A stretch of DNA of 64,000 nucleotides from Mesorhizobium sp. Root102 (GCF_001425625.1 NZ_LMCP01000002.1:186001-250000); one strand, 5' to 3'. Positions 37,770 to 49,642 are shown, counted from the first letter of the stretch. Numbers and translations are program-made. The notes: a model not told the origin generated them from the letters alone.

Positions 37770-37838
37770 GCATGGTCTGGCGGGTTCAATTCCATCGCTT
37801 CGATCTGTCGTTTCTCCGGTTCTGGAGAAGGCGCTGAC

Positions 37839-38534
37839 ATGCTCGAAGTTTCTGATGCCACGCTGCACTACGGCGCCGCCCAGGCGCTGCGCGGCGTGTC
37901 GCTGAAGGCCGGCGCCGGCAAGATCACCTGCGTGCTCGGCCGCAACGGCGTCGGCAAGACCAGTTTGATGAGATCGATCGTCGGCCACCACCGGCTGACG
38001 AGCGGAAGCGTTGCCTTCGAGGGGAAGGCGCTCGACCGGAGCGCGGCGTATGACCGCGCCCGGTCGGGCATCGCATTCGTGCCGCAGGGCAGGGAGATCT
38101 TTCCGCTGCTCACGGTGCGGGAGAACCTGGAATCAGGCTTTGCGCCGCTGAAGCGCGCCGACCGCAACATTCCGGCGCATGTCTTCGAATTGTTCCCGGT
38201 GCTCAAGCAGATGCTCGGCCGCCGTGGCGGCGACCTCTCCGGCGGCCAGCAGCAGCAGCTCGCCATCGGCAGGGCGCTGGTGATGCGACCGAAACTGCTG
38301 GTGCTCGACGAGCCGACCGAAGGCATCCAGCCGTCGATCATCAAGGATATCGGCCGCGCCATCCGCTATCTGCGCGACCAGGCCGGCATTGCCGTGCTCT
38401 TGGTCGAACAGTATCTCGACTTCTGCCGCGAGTTGGCCGACGAGGTCAACATCATGGACCGTGGCGTGATCGTCCATACCGGTCCGGCGGAAGATCTCGA
38501 CAGGGCGGATGTCCGCAAGTTCCTGACGGTGTAG
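37839..38534 (+). CDS. urtE: Urea ABC transporter, ATP-binding protein UrtE
   Basis: A 231-residue ATPase of the LivF type. GRNGVGKTSLMRS is Walker A, LSGGQQQQLAIGRALV the signature, LLVLDEPTEGIQPSI the Walker B, and VEQYLDFCREL replaces the switch histidine with Gln as usual for UrtE/LivF. The start is the ATG at 37839, 69 bp after urtD, the only sizeable gap in the operon. UrtE is the last gene of the operon; no urease gene follows in the window. Confidence 0.95.
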   Translation: MLEVSDATLHYGAAQALRGVSLKAGAGKITCVLGRNGVGKTSLMRSIVGHHRLTSGSVAFEGKALDRSAAYDRARSGIAFVPQGREIFPLLTVRENLESGFAPLKRADRNIPAHVFELFPVLKQMLGRRGGDLSGGQQQQLAIGRALVMRPKLLVLDEPTEGIQPSIIKDIGRAIRYLRDQAGIAVLLVEQYLDFCRELADEVNIMDRGVIVHTGPAEDLDRADVRKFLTV

Positions 38535-38811
38535 AATCGGCGTCGGACTTCAGTTGACGGTCCCAAGTCATTGGCAAGTCCAATATTTATCAGATCCAGC
38601 CTTCCGCGTCACTGGCGCAGCATCGGCTGCGTGCTAGTCTTTCCCTTGGCTTTTGTGAGTCGGCCGCTTCCGTTTCAGTCTGGTTGGTTGCAGATAGAGG
38701 GAAGGTGCAGGCTCCAGCCGGCAAGTTCCACGCAAGCAAGGCTTCCTAGCTTCCCTCCTGCGATCTGTTTGTCGTTCAAACGCGTTTGGGCACACAGGCT
38801 AAGGGACAGCC

Positions 38812-38988
38812 ATGGAACGTTACGTCGAGGACTACCAGAAGCGGCGGCTTACCGAACGTGTCGACATCATCGCCGCCATCAACATCTTGAGATCACAGGG
38901 CTGCGAATACGACGACCTGATCGAGGAGATCACCAAGGTCTTCTATGTCGACCTGGATGCCTTCAATGAAATCGTCATGGCGGCATAG
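38812..38988 (+). CDS. Small conserved-looking protein of 58 residues
   Basis: A 58-residue ORF starting MERYVEDYQKRRLTER and ending NEIVMAA, with AGGGAC seven bases upstream of the ATG. The composition is that of a real protein: amphipathic, charged, with two predicted helices (about 3-30, 35-55) and one Cys, and no low-complexity run. It is predicted cytosolic. It lies 277 bp after urtE and 49 bp from the convergent diguanylate cyclase stop. I do not recognise a family with certainty. Confidence 0.7.
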   Translation: MERYVEDYQKRRLTERVDIIAAINILRSQGCEYDDLIEEITKVFYVDLDAFNEIVMAA

Positions 38989-39037
38989 GAGCCGCCTTCG
39001 CGCATCCCGATCATAGCAACGGCATCGATGCGCGCGG

Positions 39038-40189
39038 TCAGCTTGCGCGCCGGAATGGAGAGGCGGTGACGCGGTTGCGGCCGCCGCGCTTGGCGGCATA
39101 GAGCGCCTTGTCGGCGGCGCTGAGCACCTTGTCGAAGCTGAGACCCTCCTTGGTGCCGAAGGCAAATCCGGCACTGACCGTGCACGTCAGTGAACCCATC
39201 TCGGTTTCGATGCAACGCGCGGCAAAAGCTGCCCGTATGGCCTCGGCGGTGGCTTCCACCGTTTCGGGCAAGGTCCGCTTCAGCACCAGCGCGAATTCCT
39301 CGCCGCCCATGCGTGCGGCGACGTCGGCCGGGCGAAGATTGCCGGCGAGTTCCCTGGCGAACACCTTCAGCACTTCATCGCCGGCGGCATGGCCGAATTC
39401 GTCGTTGATGGCCTTGAAGCTGTCGAGGTCGAAGACAACCACGGCCGTGAAGGCGCCGACCGGGGCATCGCCGTGCAGGTCGAACAGGGCTCGGCGGTTG
39501 AGCAGGCCTGTCAGCGGGTCGGTCAGCGCATTGTGGCGGTGATGCCTGGCTAGGCGCCCCTGATTGAGCGCCAGGGAAAGCGCTCCGATACCGGTCATGC
39601 TGGCGATGACGATGATGAGGCTCAGCTCCTCGGCCCAGTTGCTGGGCGCATGACCAAGGATCAGCTTTCCATCCCAGACAAGAACCATGGCGCACAGAGC
39701 GAAGGACGTGGCCGTGGCCGAGTAGAGCCCGGTGATGCCGATCGTCAGGGCAGGGGCTTCGTCGCGGCCTTTCCAGTATTCGAGCGCCGTTGCGAACAGA
39801 AGCAATGCGGCGAAGGCGTTTTCGAACATGAAGCCCAGCCCGTCGTAGCCAAGAGCCATGGGGGGCAACGTCACAACCAGCGAAATGGTGCTGCCAAGCA
39901 CCGTCCGCTGCATCGGCGAGCCGCCGGTTCTGAACTGGTAGGCGGCGCCCAGCATTGTCGAAAAACCGAGCAGGAGGAAAGCCAGCGTGGCGATGCCCAG
40001 CAGGCGCCCGGGCATGTCGATATAGGCGTCATAGACGAAAATATCGCCGACCACGAACGCCAGGCTGATCGCCCATGTCAGCAGGAACTTTTCCGAGCGA
40101 GCGGTCAGCCACATGCCAAACAATGTCAGGCTCAGGCAGGCGGCGGAAAAGCCGACAGCCAGCAGAAGTGAAGTGTAGTCGAGCGACAT
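39038..40189 (-). CDS. Membrane-bound diguanylate cyclase (GGDEF)
   Basis: A 383-residue enzyme predicted to make cyclic di-GMP. The start at 40189 (MSLDYTSLLLAVG) has GAGGGG six bases upstream; the frame extends to 40255. Six or seven transmembrane helices occupy about 1-195, with no periplasmic domain of any size, so it may sense membrane or small-molecule signals. The GGDEF domain follows, with NALTDPLTGLLNRRA and a catalytic GGEEF in ARMGGEEFALV. Five residues before it, RPAD matches the product-inhibition I-site RxxD, so feedback control by c-di-GMP is expected. Confidence 0.9.
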   Translation of the reverse strand: MSLDYTSLLLAVGFSAACLSLTLFGMWLTARSEKFLLTWAISLAFVVGDIFVYDAYIDMPGRLLGIATLAFLLLGFSTMLGAAYQFRTGGSPMQRTVLGSTISLVVTLPPMALGYDGLGFMFENAFAALLLFATALEYWKGRDEAPALTIGITGLYSATATSFALCAMVLVWDGKLILGHAPSNWAEELSLIIVIASMTGIGALSLALNQGRLARHHRHNALTDPLTGLLNRRALFDLHGDAPVGAFTAVVVFDLDSFKAINDEFGHAAGDEVLKVFARELAGNLRPADVAARMGGEEFALVLKRTLPETVEATAEAIRAAFAARCIETEMGSLTCTVSAGFAFGTKEGLSFDKVLSAADKALYAAKRGGRNRVTASPFRRAS

Positions 40190-40345
40190 GCCCCTCGTTT
40201 CCTTGCCGGCGACGGTTCCAGCTCTGCAACTTGACGTGCCGGATTCATGCAGCAAGGAAGTGTCGATAAGGTTACGATGACGCTGAATACGCCACGATCA
40301 AGCGCCTTGCTACGTGCAAAACGCATAGGAGACGCGCTTTGCTCG

Positions 40346-41152
40346 TTAGTCTGTCACGCGCTTCATCAGCGCCATGGCGCCGAACGGCGCGCGTACCTTG
40401 CCCTCGGTGATGAAGTAGACGAACACGTCGCGCGGCTTGACCGGCGCCTCGGTCGACGGATCGGCACGTCGGAGATCGGCGGGCACCTTGCCTTCCGCCC
40501 AGGTCTTGGCGCGTGCCGCCCATTCATCGAGGCCTTTCGGCGTGTAGCAATCGGGATTGTCGTCACTGCCGGTCTGCAGCCGGGCATAGATGAAATCGCC
40601 GGTGACGTCGGCGATGTCAGGATATTTGGCATGATCGGCATAGACGATCGCGACCTTGTACTTGCGCGCGAGTGCGGCGAATTCCGGCACGACAAAACTG
40701 TCGTTGCGCGCCTCGACCGCATGGCGCAGCGCAACGCCGTCCTGCTTTTCCGGCAGCAGTTTCAGAAAAGCCTCGAAATCGTCGGGATCGAATTTCTTGG
40801 TCGGCGCGAACTGCCACAGGATCGGTCCGAGCTTTTCGCCGAGCGCGGCAACGCCGGAGCCGAGGAAACGCATCATCGACTCGCCGGCCTCGCCGAGCAC
40901 GCGGCGGTTGGTGACGAAGCGGTTGCCCTTTAGCGCATAGACAAAACCGTCCGGCGCCTCGCTGGCCCATTTGACGAAGGTCGGCTCCTTGAAGCTGGAG
41001 TAATAGGTGCCATTCACCTCGATGCTCGGTACCTGCCGAGTGGCGTAGTTCAACTGCTTGGCCTTGGAAAGCTTGTCGGGATAGAAGGACGTATCCCACG
41101 GCTCGAACGTCCAGCCGCCCATGCCGGCGCGGATTGTTCCCGATGTGCTCAT
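40346..41152 (-). CDS. DUF72 family protein
   Basis: A 268-residue protein. Of two close ATG codons, the second (41152, MSTSGTIRAGMGGWTF) is preferred because GGGAGG lies seven bases upstream of it but abuts the first (41158). DUF72 features are IRAGMGGWTFEPWDTSFYP at the N-terminus, YATRQVPSIEVNGTYYS, PILWQFAP and AVEARNDSFVVPEF, which outline a TIM-barrel-like fold. The family (YecE-like) has unknown function. It follows GNAT by 24 bp on the same strand. Confidence 0.87.
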   Translation of the reverse strand: MSTSGTIRAGMGGWTFEPWDTSFYPDKLSKAKQLNYATRQVPSIEVNGTYYSSFKEPTFVKWASEAPDGFVYALKGNRFVTNRRVLGEAGESMMRFLGSGVAALGEKLGPILWQFAPTKKFDPDDFEAFLKLLPEKQDGVALRHAVEARNDSFVVPEFAALARKYKVAIVYADHAKYPDIADVTGDFIYARLQTGSDDNPDCYTPKGLDEWAARAKTWAEGKVPADLRRADPSTEAPVKPRDVFVYFITEGKVRAPFGAMALMKRVTD

Positions 41153-41176
41153 TGTCATCCTCCCGAGTTCCGAAAA

Positions 41177-41641
41177 TCAGGCCGTTTCATCGCCCGGTTT
41201 TGCCATGTCGACGAGTACCCATCCTGGCCGGTAGGGATTGGGCCGGCGACCCGTTTCGTGGAAACCGTAGGCCAGATAGAGTGCGATGTTCCGCTCCATC
41301 CTGGCGTTGGTGTAAAGCCGCACCTCGGGCAGGCCCCACAGGCGCGTCTGTGCGTCCGCGTGTTTCAGCAACGCAATGCCCAAGCGTTTGCCCTGAAAGT
41401 CAGGGGAGACGGCGACGGAAAAGATCATCGCGTGATCGTCATGCCGTTCCAGTGTGAGCAGTCCGGCAAGTTCGCTGCCGCTCTCGAGAAGCCAGACCTC
41501 GCCGAGCGCGATGCGCGGCGCATAGTCCTCGGTGACCGGGATCGGCGGTGTGCCGAACATCGCGGTGTACGGTGCATAGGCCGCTTCCGTCAGCGAGACG
41601 ATGGTTTGGAGATCACCGGCAAGCGCTCTTCTGATTGTCAT
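41177..41641 (-). CDS. GNAT family N-acetyltransferase
   Basis: A 154-residue protein with the GNAT fold: motif A is VAVSPDFQGKRLGIALLKHA around residues 75-95 (the Q-x-x-G-x-A-like pyrophosphate loop appears as QGKRLGI), followed by VRLYTNARMERNIALYLAYGFHETGR, the usual B motif. The substrate is unknown. It shares orientation with uvrA upstream (32 bp) and DUF72 downstream, so the three may be transcribed together. Confidence 0.88.
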   Translation of the reverse strand: MTIRRALAGDLQTIVSLTEAAYAPYTAMFGTPPIPVTEDYAPRIALGEVWLLESGSELAGLLTLERHDDHAMIFSVAVSPDFQGKRLGIALLKHADAQTRLWGLPEVRLYTNARMERNIALYLAYGFHETGRRPNPYRPGWVLVDMAKPGDETA

Positions 41642-41673
41642 TCAAAAGCTCCAGGCGCCAACCGGTCCGATCA

Positions 41674-44595
<2,922 letters not shown>

Positions 44596-44745
44596 CGCCG
44601 GTCGCCGCCTCAGAGTCTGGAATTTCCTGGAATGGCGGGTTTTCCCGGCCATCCCCTATGTAGGTAGTTTTGCCGCCACGTCGAGAGACGCCACAATTCC
44701 CGACAAAGCGTTTAACCGTCTTTCGCATGAACGGGCAAGCGGAAA

Positions 44746-44760
44746 GAACAAAGGCCGAAC
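44746..44760. promoter_or_regulatory. Alphaproteobacterial SOS (LexA) box upstream of uvrA
   Basis: GAAC-AAAGGCC-GAAC, read on the other strand as GTTC-N7-GTTC, matches the LexA direct-repeat site described for Rhizobiales. It lies about 150 bp upstream of the uvrA ATG and faces the gene. Confidence 0.82.
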
Positions 44761-44829
44761 ACGCTCCTGACAAAGCTGTGCAAAAACTGACTTGCACGTA
44801 ACCTCCCAGCGATCACATTTTTCGGTAAC

Positions 44830-45217
44830 CGGCTATTGATGGTTGACGTCCCCGACTCAGGGGAGCAGACTCCAGCAGTCAACGAAGCCGGCCGTCTTTC
44901 GATGGCCTCGCCGCCCAGAGGCGGCCTGCGAGACGCCGCAGGCATTCGCGATTTGTGCTTCGGGACAACAATGTCGCAACGGACACAGGAGCGGAGCTAT
45001 GACGCCACCGGATCGTCCCCTCGGGTTCCAGTTGTCACTGGAGCCGCAGCAGGCATAAGTGCCAGGGTTTAGCGTTTGCGCCACCCGACAAACCGTGACC
45101 TGCCATATCCCACAAAAATCAGAGACTGCTAGTCGGATCGTCGGCTGAATGCCGCGGTGCATCCGAAATCAAACGCCGGCAGTACACTCCCGGTAAAATT
45201 GGATTTGAGATCCAAAA
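44830..45217 (+). ncRNA. Candidate structured transcript between uvrA and the 99-residue gene
   Basis: A 719-bp gap (44596-45314) has no convincing long gene. On the + strand this stretch is dense in potential hairpins, for example a 9-bp stem at 45024-45045 (GGTTCCAGT/ACTGGAGCC, loop TGTC) and CGCC/GGCG and CCTGC/GCAGG pairs at 44908-44942. A long terminator hairpin at 45218-45256 then follows. It could be a small RNA or a leader with a short ORF. I checked for tmRNA, RNase P, SRP and 6S landmarks and did not find them. The low score reflects absence of a promoter I could name. Confidence 0.35.
44999..45058 (+). CDS. Possible 19-residue small ORF within the structured gap
   Basis: ATG at 44999 is preceded by GGAGCGGAG at suitable distance and encodes 19 residues (MTPPDRPLGFQLSLEPQQA). 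A hairpin overlaps its second half, so a leader-peptide role is conceivable, but no regulated gene follows on the strand and the match to a ribosome-binding site could be chance. Confidence 0.25.
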   Translation: MTPPDRPLGFQLSLEPQQA

Positions 45218-45256
45218 GGCCCCGACCGTTTGCGCAAAGCACGGCGGGGCCGTTTT
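45218..45256. terminator. Strong bidirectional terminator
   Basis: A stem GGCCCCG/CGGGGCC extended by CCGT/ACGG, with AAAA before and GTTTTTA after. It can end the 99-residue gene (stop at 45315, minus strand) and, on the plus strand, whatever is transcribed from the preceding gap. Confidence 0.8.
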
Positions 45257-45314
45257 TATGTGCGGATTGTCTTGTTGGCGATAGGCGCAACGCAGCACGC
45301 GCTGGCACGCACTG

Positions 45315-45614
45315 TCAGTGGCGCGGCAGCCCGATTGAGCCGGCGCCGACATCGACGGTGATGCTGCCGGAAATCCTGACATCCGTATTGCCGATCTTGA
45401 ACTGGCCATTGCCGCTGCCGGGAAACGCGTCGTCGGGTTCGGGCTGGGGAGCCGGCTTGGCGATGCGATAGTCGCCGGTCACGCCGGGCATAGCGTCTTT
45501 CTGCGCCGGCGAACTGTCTTCGGCAAGTGCCGTGCCGCTCACGAGGCCGGCAAAAGCGAGCACCACGACGGCGATGACGCGGCGCAATGGTCTGGACGGA
45601 TGAGTGTCGGTCAT
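45315..45614 (-). CDS. Small exported protein of unknown function
   Basis: A 99-residue product starting at 45614 (MTDTHPSRPLRR). A basic N-terminus and a hydrophobic stretch ending at TALA/ED (about residue 32) form a signal peptide. The mature part is acidic, Pro-rich, then has GNTDVRISGSITVDVGAGSIG at the C-terminus, which looks like a single beta-hairpin. There are no Cys. I recognise no family. The open frame continues to 45665 without a better start. Confidence 0.65.
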   Translation of the reverse strand: MTDTHPSRPLRRVIAVVVLAFAGLVSGTALAEDSSPAQKDAMPGVTGDYRIAKPAPQPEPDDAFPGSGNGQFKIGNTDVRISGSITVDVGAGSIGLPRH

Positions 45615-45704
45615 CTCAGGACTATAGTGACGTGCCGGCGACGGGACCAGAACCGGCATCGTCAAATCTTCGACAACCGGCAGGAGCCGGATAGGGCCCT
45701 GGCT

Positions 45705-46310
45705 TCATGCCGCCTTTTTTCGCGTGTCGAAAACATGGTCGACGATGCCCCATGCCTGGGCCTCTCGGGCCGTCATGAAGTGATCGCGGTCCAGCGTGCG
45801 CTCGACCTCATCATAGGTGCGGCCGCAATGCTGCGCGTAGAGTTCAGCCATGTGCCGCTTCGTCTGGCCGATGCGCTCGGCATGGCGCTGGATGTCGGAG
45901 GCCTGGCCCTGGAACCCGCCCAGCGGCTGATGCAGCAGGATGGTGGCGTTCGGCAGGGAAATCCGGCGCCCCGGCGTGCCTGCCATCAGCAGGAATGAAG
46001 CCATCGAGGCGGCGAAGCCCATGCACACGGTCGACACCGGGCAACTGATGTACTGCATCGTGTCGTAGATGGCGAAGCCGCTGGTCACCACGCCACCCGG
46101 CGAGTTGATGTAGAGCGAGATCTCCTTGTCGGGATTGTCCGATTCCAGCGACAGCAGCTGTGCGCAGACCAGCGCCGAGATGTCGTCGTTGATCTCGCCG
46201 TTGATGAAGACGATGCGCTCGCGCAACAGACGTGAAAAGATGTCGAAGGCACGTTCGCCGCGGCTCGATTGCTCGATCACCATCGGCACCAGACTGGCAA
46301 GGCCGCTCAT
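45705..46310 (-). CDS. ClpP-family serine protease subunit (paralogue)
   Basis: A 201-residue ClpP-like peptidase. The start at 46310 ([20 protein letters not shown]) matches the usual N-terminus; the frame reaches 46343. The catalytic Ser sits in [11 protein letters not shown], the His in [16 protein letters not shown] and the Asp in [10 protein letters not shown]. The family is sure, but the main housekeeping clpP normally lies beside clpX, tig or lon and none is here, so this is likely one of the additional ClpP copies known in rhizobia. It shares direction with SRPBCC and ArsR genes upstream (22-bp gap), an unusual operon context. Confidence 0.9.
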   Translation of the reverse strand: MSGLASLVPMVIEQSSRGERAFDIFSRLLRERIVFINGEINDDISALVCAQLLSLESDNPDKEISLYINSPGGVVTSGFAIYDTMQYISCPVSTVCMGFAASMASFLLMAGTPGRRISLPNATILLHQPLGGFQGQASDIQRHAERIGQTKRHMAELYAQHCGRTYDEVERTLDRDHFMTAREAQAWGIVDHVFDTRKKAA

Positions 46311-46332
46311 TTTATGTCTCCGTTGTTGTCGC

Positions 46333-46842
46333 TCAGGCTGCACGCAGCAAGAGGCGAGGCGTGTTTGCGGCGATTGGCTTGCGTGAGTTGTTTGCGTCGA
46401 GCGAAAGCCGGCAGCCGGCGCCGGTCATGGCAATTGCGGGCATTGCCGTTCGGGCGAAGCCGTCATGGACGATGCGCAGATGCGTGCCACCGGAAACGGT
46501 GCGGGCGAGCGTGAAAGTGACAATGCTGTCCAATGGGCTGTCGAGCGGATCCTGCCGCGCGCCATCGCCTGGCTGCGAGCGCTCCCGCCAGGAATAGCGC
46601 AACAGCCGTTCGGGCTCGGCGTCGAGGATTTCGCATTCGATCGGCGCATCCGGACCGGTGAAGGCAAAACGATTGCCGATTTCCGGCCTGATGTCGTTCG
46701 GCATCATCCAAGCGGCGAGCAGCTCGGGTATGGTTAGAGCCCGCCAGACCTTTTCCGGCGGCTCGGCAAGGTCGTACTCGAATTCGATCGCATCCGGCTC
46801 GTCGCTTTGGCTCTCGTTGGTCTTTGATCTCGCCTTCTTCAT
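46333..46842 (-). CDS. SRPBCC/AHSA1 domain protein
   Basis: A 169-residue protein with a charged N-terminus, then [28 protein letters not shown], the start of an Aha1-like START domain, RLLRYSWRE and a C-terminal HLRIVHDGF. The family binds hydrophobic ligands in a deep cavity; the ligand is unknown. Its ATG overlaps the stop of the ArsR gene by 4 bp. ArsR-SRPBCC pairs are common in bacteria; the regulator often senses the same kind of compound. Confidence 0.83.
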   Translation of the reverse strand: MKKARSKTNESQSDEPDAIEFEYDLAEPPEKVWRALTIPELLAAWMMPNDIRPEIGNRFAFTGPDAPIECEILDAEPERLLRYSWRERSQPGDGARQDPLDSPLDSIVTFTLARTVSGGTHLRIVHDGFARTAMPAIAMTGAGCRLSLDANNSRKPIAANTPRLLLRAA

Positions 46843-47153
46843 TGATCCATGTCCTTCAAAACCGCCTTCAGCCTTTCGATGCGTTCCGGCCAGAAGGTCC
46901 GGTAGCGTTCGATCCAGGAGAGCAAGGGGGCGAGCCCCTGCGGATCGGCGCGGTAAAACGCGTTGCGGCCCGCACGCCGCTCGACCACCAGGCCGGCGCC
47001 GCGCAGCACCGCCAGATGCTGCGACACCGCCGGCTGCGACACCGTCATGCCGGTGCGCAATTCCGACACGCTCATCTCGCCAGCGGCGAGCCGCTCAAAG
47101 ACGGCGCGGCGCGTCGGGTCGGCCAGGGCTCGGAAAATCTCTGCTTCGATCAT
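46839..47153 (-). CDS. ArsR/SmtB-family transcriptional regulator
   Basis: A 104-residue winged-helix repressor. The start at 47153 (MIEAEIFRALADPTRRAVFERL) is preferred to the TTG at 47159. The recognition helix is VSQPAVSQHLAVLRGAGLV around residues 38-56, and RRAGRNAFYRAD forms the wing. No metal-binding CxC or HxxH is present, so sensing of arsenic or zinc is not indicated. It belongs to the group found next to SRPBCC proteins and probably controls its own operon (ArsR-SRPBCC-clpP paralogue). Confidence 0.87.
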   Translation of the reverse strand: MIEAEIFRALADPTRRAVFERLAAGEMSVSELRTGMTVSQPAVSQHLAVLRGAGLVVERRAGRNAFYRADPQGLAPLLSWIERYRTFWPERIERLKAVLKDMDQ

Positions 47154-47263
47154 GACCAAAGCATAAGTCTACACTTATTGATTTGGCAAGCGCTCTTTTC
47201 GAACCCATATGAGGGCTTCAGATGTTGCTGCCATTCCTTGACAATAAGCGGGCATGCAGATAA

Positions 47264-47278
47264 GAACGAAAAGGGAAC
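47264..47278. promoter_or_regulatory. Alphaproteobacterial SOS (LexA) box upstream of ssb
   Basis: GAAC-GAAAAGG-GAAC, a direct repeat with 7-base spacing, lies about 100 bp before the ssb ATG. It has the same form as the box at uvrA and suits LexA repression of ssb. Confidence 0.8.
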
Positions 47279-47379
47279 AAAAACCTTGTGGGTAAAGGCA
47301 GCCATGGCAGGCGGCTGACGTCCGCAGCCTGTAAGGTGCTGCGACAAAAATTTGTTTCAGATGAGCGCGGAGAAATATC

Positions 47380-47907
47380 ATGGCGGGTAGCGTCAACAAG
47401 GTCATTCTGGTCGGTAACCTCGGTGCGGACCCGGAAATCCGCCGGCTGAACTCGGGCGAGCCGGTCGTCAACATCCGCATCGCGACGTCGGAAAGCTGGC
47501 GCGACAAGAATTCCGGCGAGCGCAAGGAAAAAACCGAGTGGCACAACGTCGTCATCTTCAATGAGGGCATCGCCAAGGTGGCCGAGCAGTATCTGAAGAA
47601 GGGCATGAAGGTCTATGTCGAGGGCCAGCTGCAGACGCGCAAATGGCAGGACCAGACGGGCGCCGACAAGTACACGACGGAAGTCGTGCTGCAGAAATTC
47701 CGTGGCGAGCTGCAGATGCTCGACGCGCGCGGACAGGGTGAGGGCGGCCAGGTCGGCGGCTACGCCGGTGGCGGCAGCAGCCGTGGTTCCGATTTCGGCC
47801 AGTCAAGCCCGAGCGAAAGCTTCAATCGTGGCGGCGGCGGCAACGCTCCGAGGGGCGGCGGTGGCGGCGGTTCGTCGCGTGAACTGGACGACGAGATCCC
47901 GTTCTGA
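47380..47907 (+). CDS. ssb: Single-stranded DNA-binding protein
   Basis: A 175-residue SSB that coats single-stranded DNA in replication, recombination and repair. The OB-fold has [18 protein letters not shown] at the N-terminus, [24 protein letters not shown] and [24 protein letters not shown]. The linker from about 115 is Gly-rich with Ser/Asn, and the C-terminus DDEIPF is the acidic tip that recruits partner proteins. uvrA lies 2.8 kb away with several genes between them. Confidence 0.96.
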   Translation: MAGSVNKVILVGNLGADPEIRRLNSGEPVVNIRIATSESWRDKNSGERKEKTEWHNVVIFNEGIAKVAEQYLKKGMKVYVEGQLQTRKWQDQTGADKYTTEVVLQKFRGELQMLDARGQGEGGQVGGYAGGGSSRGSDFGQSSPSESFNRGGGGNAPRGGGGGGSSRELDDEIPF

Positions 47908-47949
47908 TCGCAACGGCAGATGCTATTTTGGCTTAAGTCAGAAATTTTA

Positions 47950-47983
47950 CCCCGAGAGTCCCTCATGGACTTTCGGGGTTTTG
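47950..47983. terminator. Rho-independent terminator after ssb
   Basis: CCCCGAGAGTCC pairs with GGACTTTCGGGG (one G-U) and is followed by TTTTG. It lies 43 bp after the ssb stop. Confidence 0.85.
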
Positions 47984-48041
47984 CATAGTCGAATTGAACG
48001 CCGACTTGGCGATCAACGAAATACGGCGAAGGACGAATTCG

Positions 48042-48503
<462 letters not shown>

Positions 48504-48512
48504 GACTGCCGT

Positions 48513-49142
48513 TCAGCCCGCCATCAGCGCCTTGATGCCGTCGGCGACGAACTGCACGGCAAGTGCGGCCAGGATGACGCCGAGCAGCCGGGTCAGGATC
48601 GAGCGGCCGGTCTGGCCGAGGATGCGGTCGATGCGTTCCGACAGCACGAACACCAGATAGGTGATGGCGAGGCAGACGAAGATGATGCCGACCAGCGCCG
48701 CCTGCGCGGCAAAGCCCTGGAACGAGCCGGAGAGCAACACAGTCGCCGAAATGGCGCCCGGGCCTGCAATCAGCGGGATTGCCAGCGGGAAAGCGGCGAT
48801 GTTGTGGATCATGTCCTTGGTGATGGCGACGTCGCCGATCTTCTCCTTGCGGTCCTGCCGGCGCTCGAACACCATTTCGAAGGCGATGAAGAACAGCAGG
48901 AAACCGCCGGCGACGCGGAAAGCTGGCAGCGTGATGCCGAACACCGACAGGATCGAGGCGCCGGCAACCGCAAACAGCGCCATCACCAGGAAACCGATGA
49001 TCGAGGCGCGGACGGAGACCTGCTGGCGCTCTTCGCGGTTCATGCCGCGCGTCACGGCGAGGAACAGTGGCGCCAGGCCGGGCGGATCGATGGTCACGAG
49101 AATGGTGACGAAGGCGTTGAACAGGCTGTCGAAACTCGGCAT
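48513..49142 (-). CDS. MarC/NAAT family membrane protein
   Basis: A 209-residue protein with six hydrophobic segments and short loops. NAFVTILVTIDPPGLAPLFLAVT at the N-terminus, AFPLAIPLIAGPGAISATVLL in the middle and RLLGVILAALAVQFVADGIK at the end are the MarC signature segments. The function is uncertain; despite the name, MarC is not a multidrug exporter, and some relatives transport amino acids. It lies between the OsmC gene (convergent, across the tandem repeat) and the VOC gene. Confidence 0.92.
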   Translation of the reverse strand: MPSFDSLFNAFVTILVTIDPPGLAPLFLAVTRGMNREERQQVSVRASIIGFLVMALFAVAGASILSVFGITLPAFRVAGGFLLFFIAFEMVFERRQDRKEKIGDVAITKDMIHNIAAFPLAIPLIAGPGAISATVLLSGSFQGFAAQAALVGIIFVCLAITYLVFVLSERIDRILGQTGRSILTRLLGVILAALAVQFVADGIKALMAG

Positions 49143-49232
49143 CTCTGACCCTCCAGCCGGGCCGCGCCCGTACCAGGATATTGGTAGAGCAAAGCCCGTT
49201 CGGTGGGAACTGTCAGGACAGCGAAACCGGGT

Positions 49233-49610
49233 TTAACCGGCAGCGCCGCAATAGGCCTCGATGCGATAGCCGTCCGGGTCGACGACAAAGGCTGCATAGT
49301 AGTTGTCGCCATAGTCGGCGCGCAGGCCCGGTGCGCCATTGTCTCTGCCGCCTTCGCGCAGAGCGCCGGCATGGAAAGTGTCGACGCTGGCCCGCGTTGG
49401 TGCGGCGAAGCAGAAATGCAGGCCGGATTTGTCGTCCGACGGCACGGGCCGAGCCGCCTCGTTCACCCACAACACGACGTTTTGAGCGCCATAACCAAGC
49501 GAACCTGGCGACTGGCTGAGACAGGTGTAGCCAAGCGGCCTCAGCGCGGCATCATAGAAGCGCTTGGCGGCGGCGGCGTCGCAGACACCGATCGAGATAT
49601 GATCGAACAT
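49233..49610 (-). CDS. VOC-family protein (glyoxalase/bleomycin-resistance fold)
   Basis: A 125-residue metal-dependent-fold protein. The start at 49610 (MFDHISIGVCDAAAAKRFYD) has GGAG ten bases upstream; the open frame runs to 49691 but overlaps the upstream gene. The ligand pattern is seen in FDHISIGV (His), LHFCFAAP (His), and YRIEAYCG (Glu). The cyclic fold is that of proteins often annotated as glyoxalase or dioxygenase. It follows the 178-residue hypothetical protein by 32 bp and probably belongs to the same transcript. Confidence 0.8.
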   Translation of the reverse strand: MFDHISIGVCDAAAAKRFYDAALRPLGYTCLSQSPGSLGYGAQNVVLWVNEAARPVPSDDKSGLHFCFAAPTRASVDTFHAGALREGGRDNGAPGLRADYGDNYYAAFVVDPDGYRIEAYCGAAG

Positions 49611-49642
49611 GATTTTCTCCATTGTTACAATATCTTGCGGTG

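Noticed and set aside
44830-45217. tmRNA, RNase P, SRP or 6S RNA in the uvrA upstream gap
   Set aside because: Landmarks of these RNAs (tag reading frame, conserved P4, SRP tetraloop, central bubble) were not recognisable.
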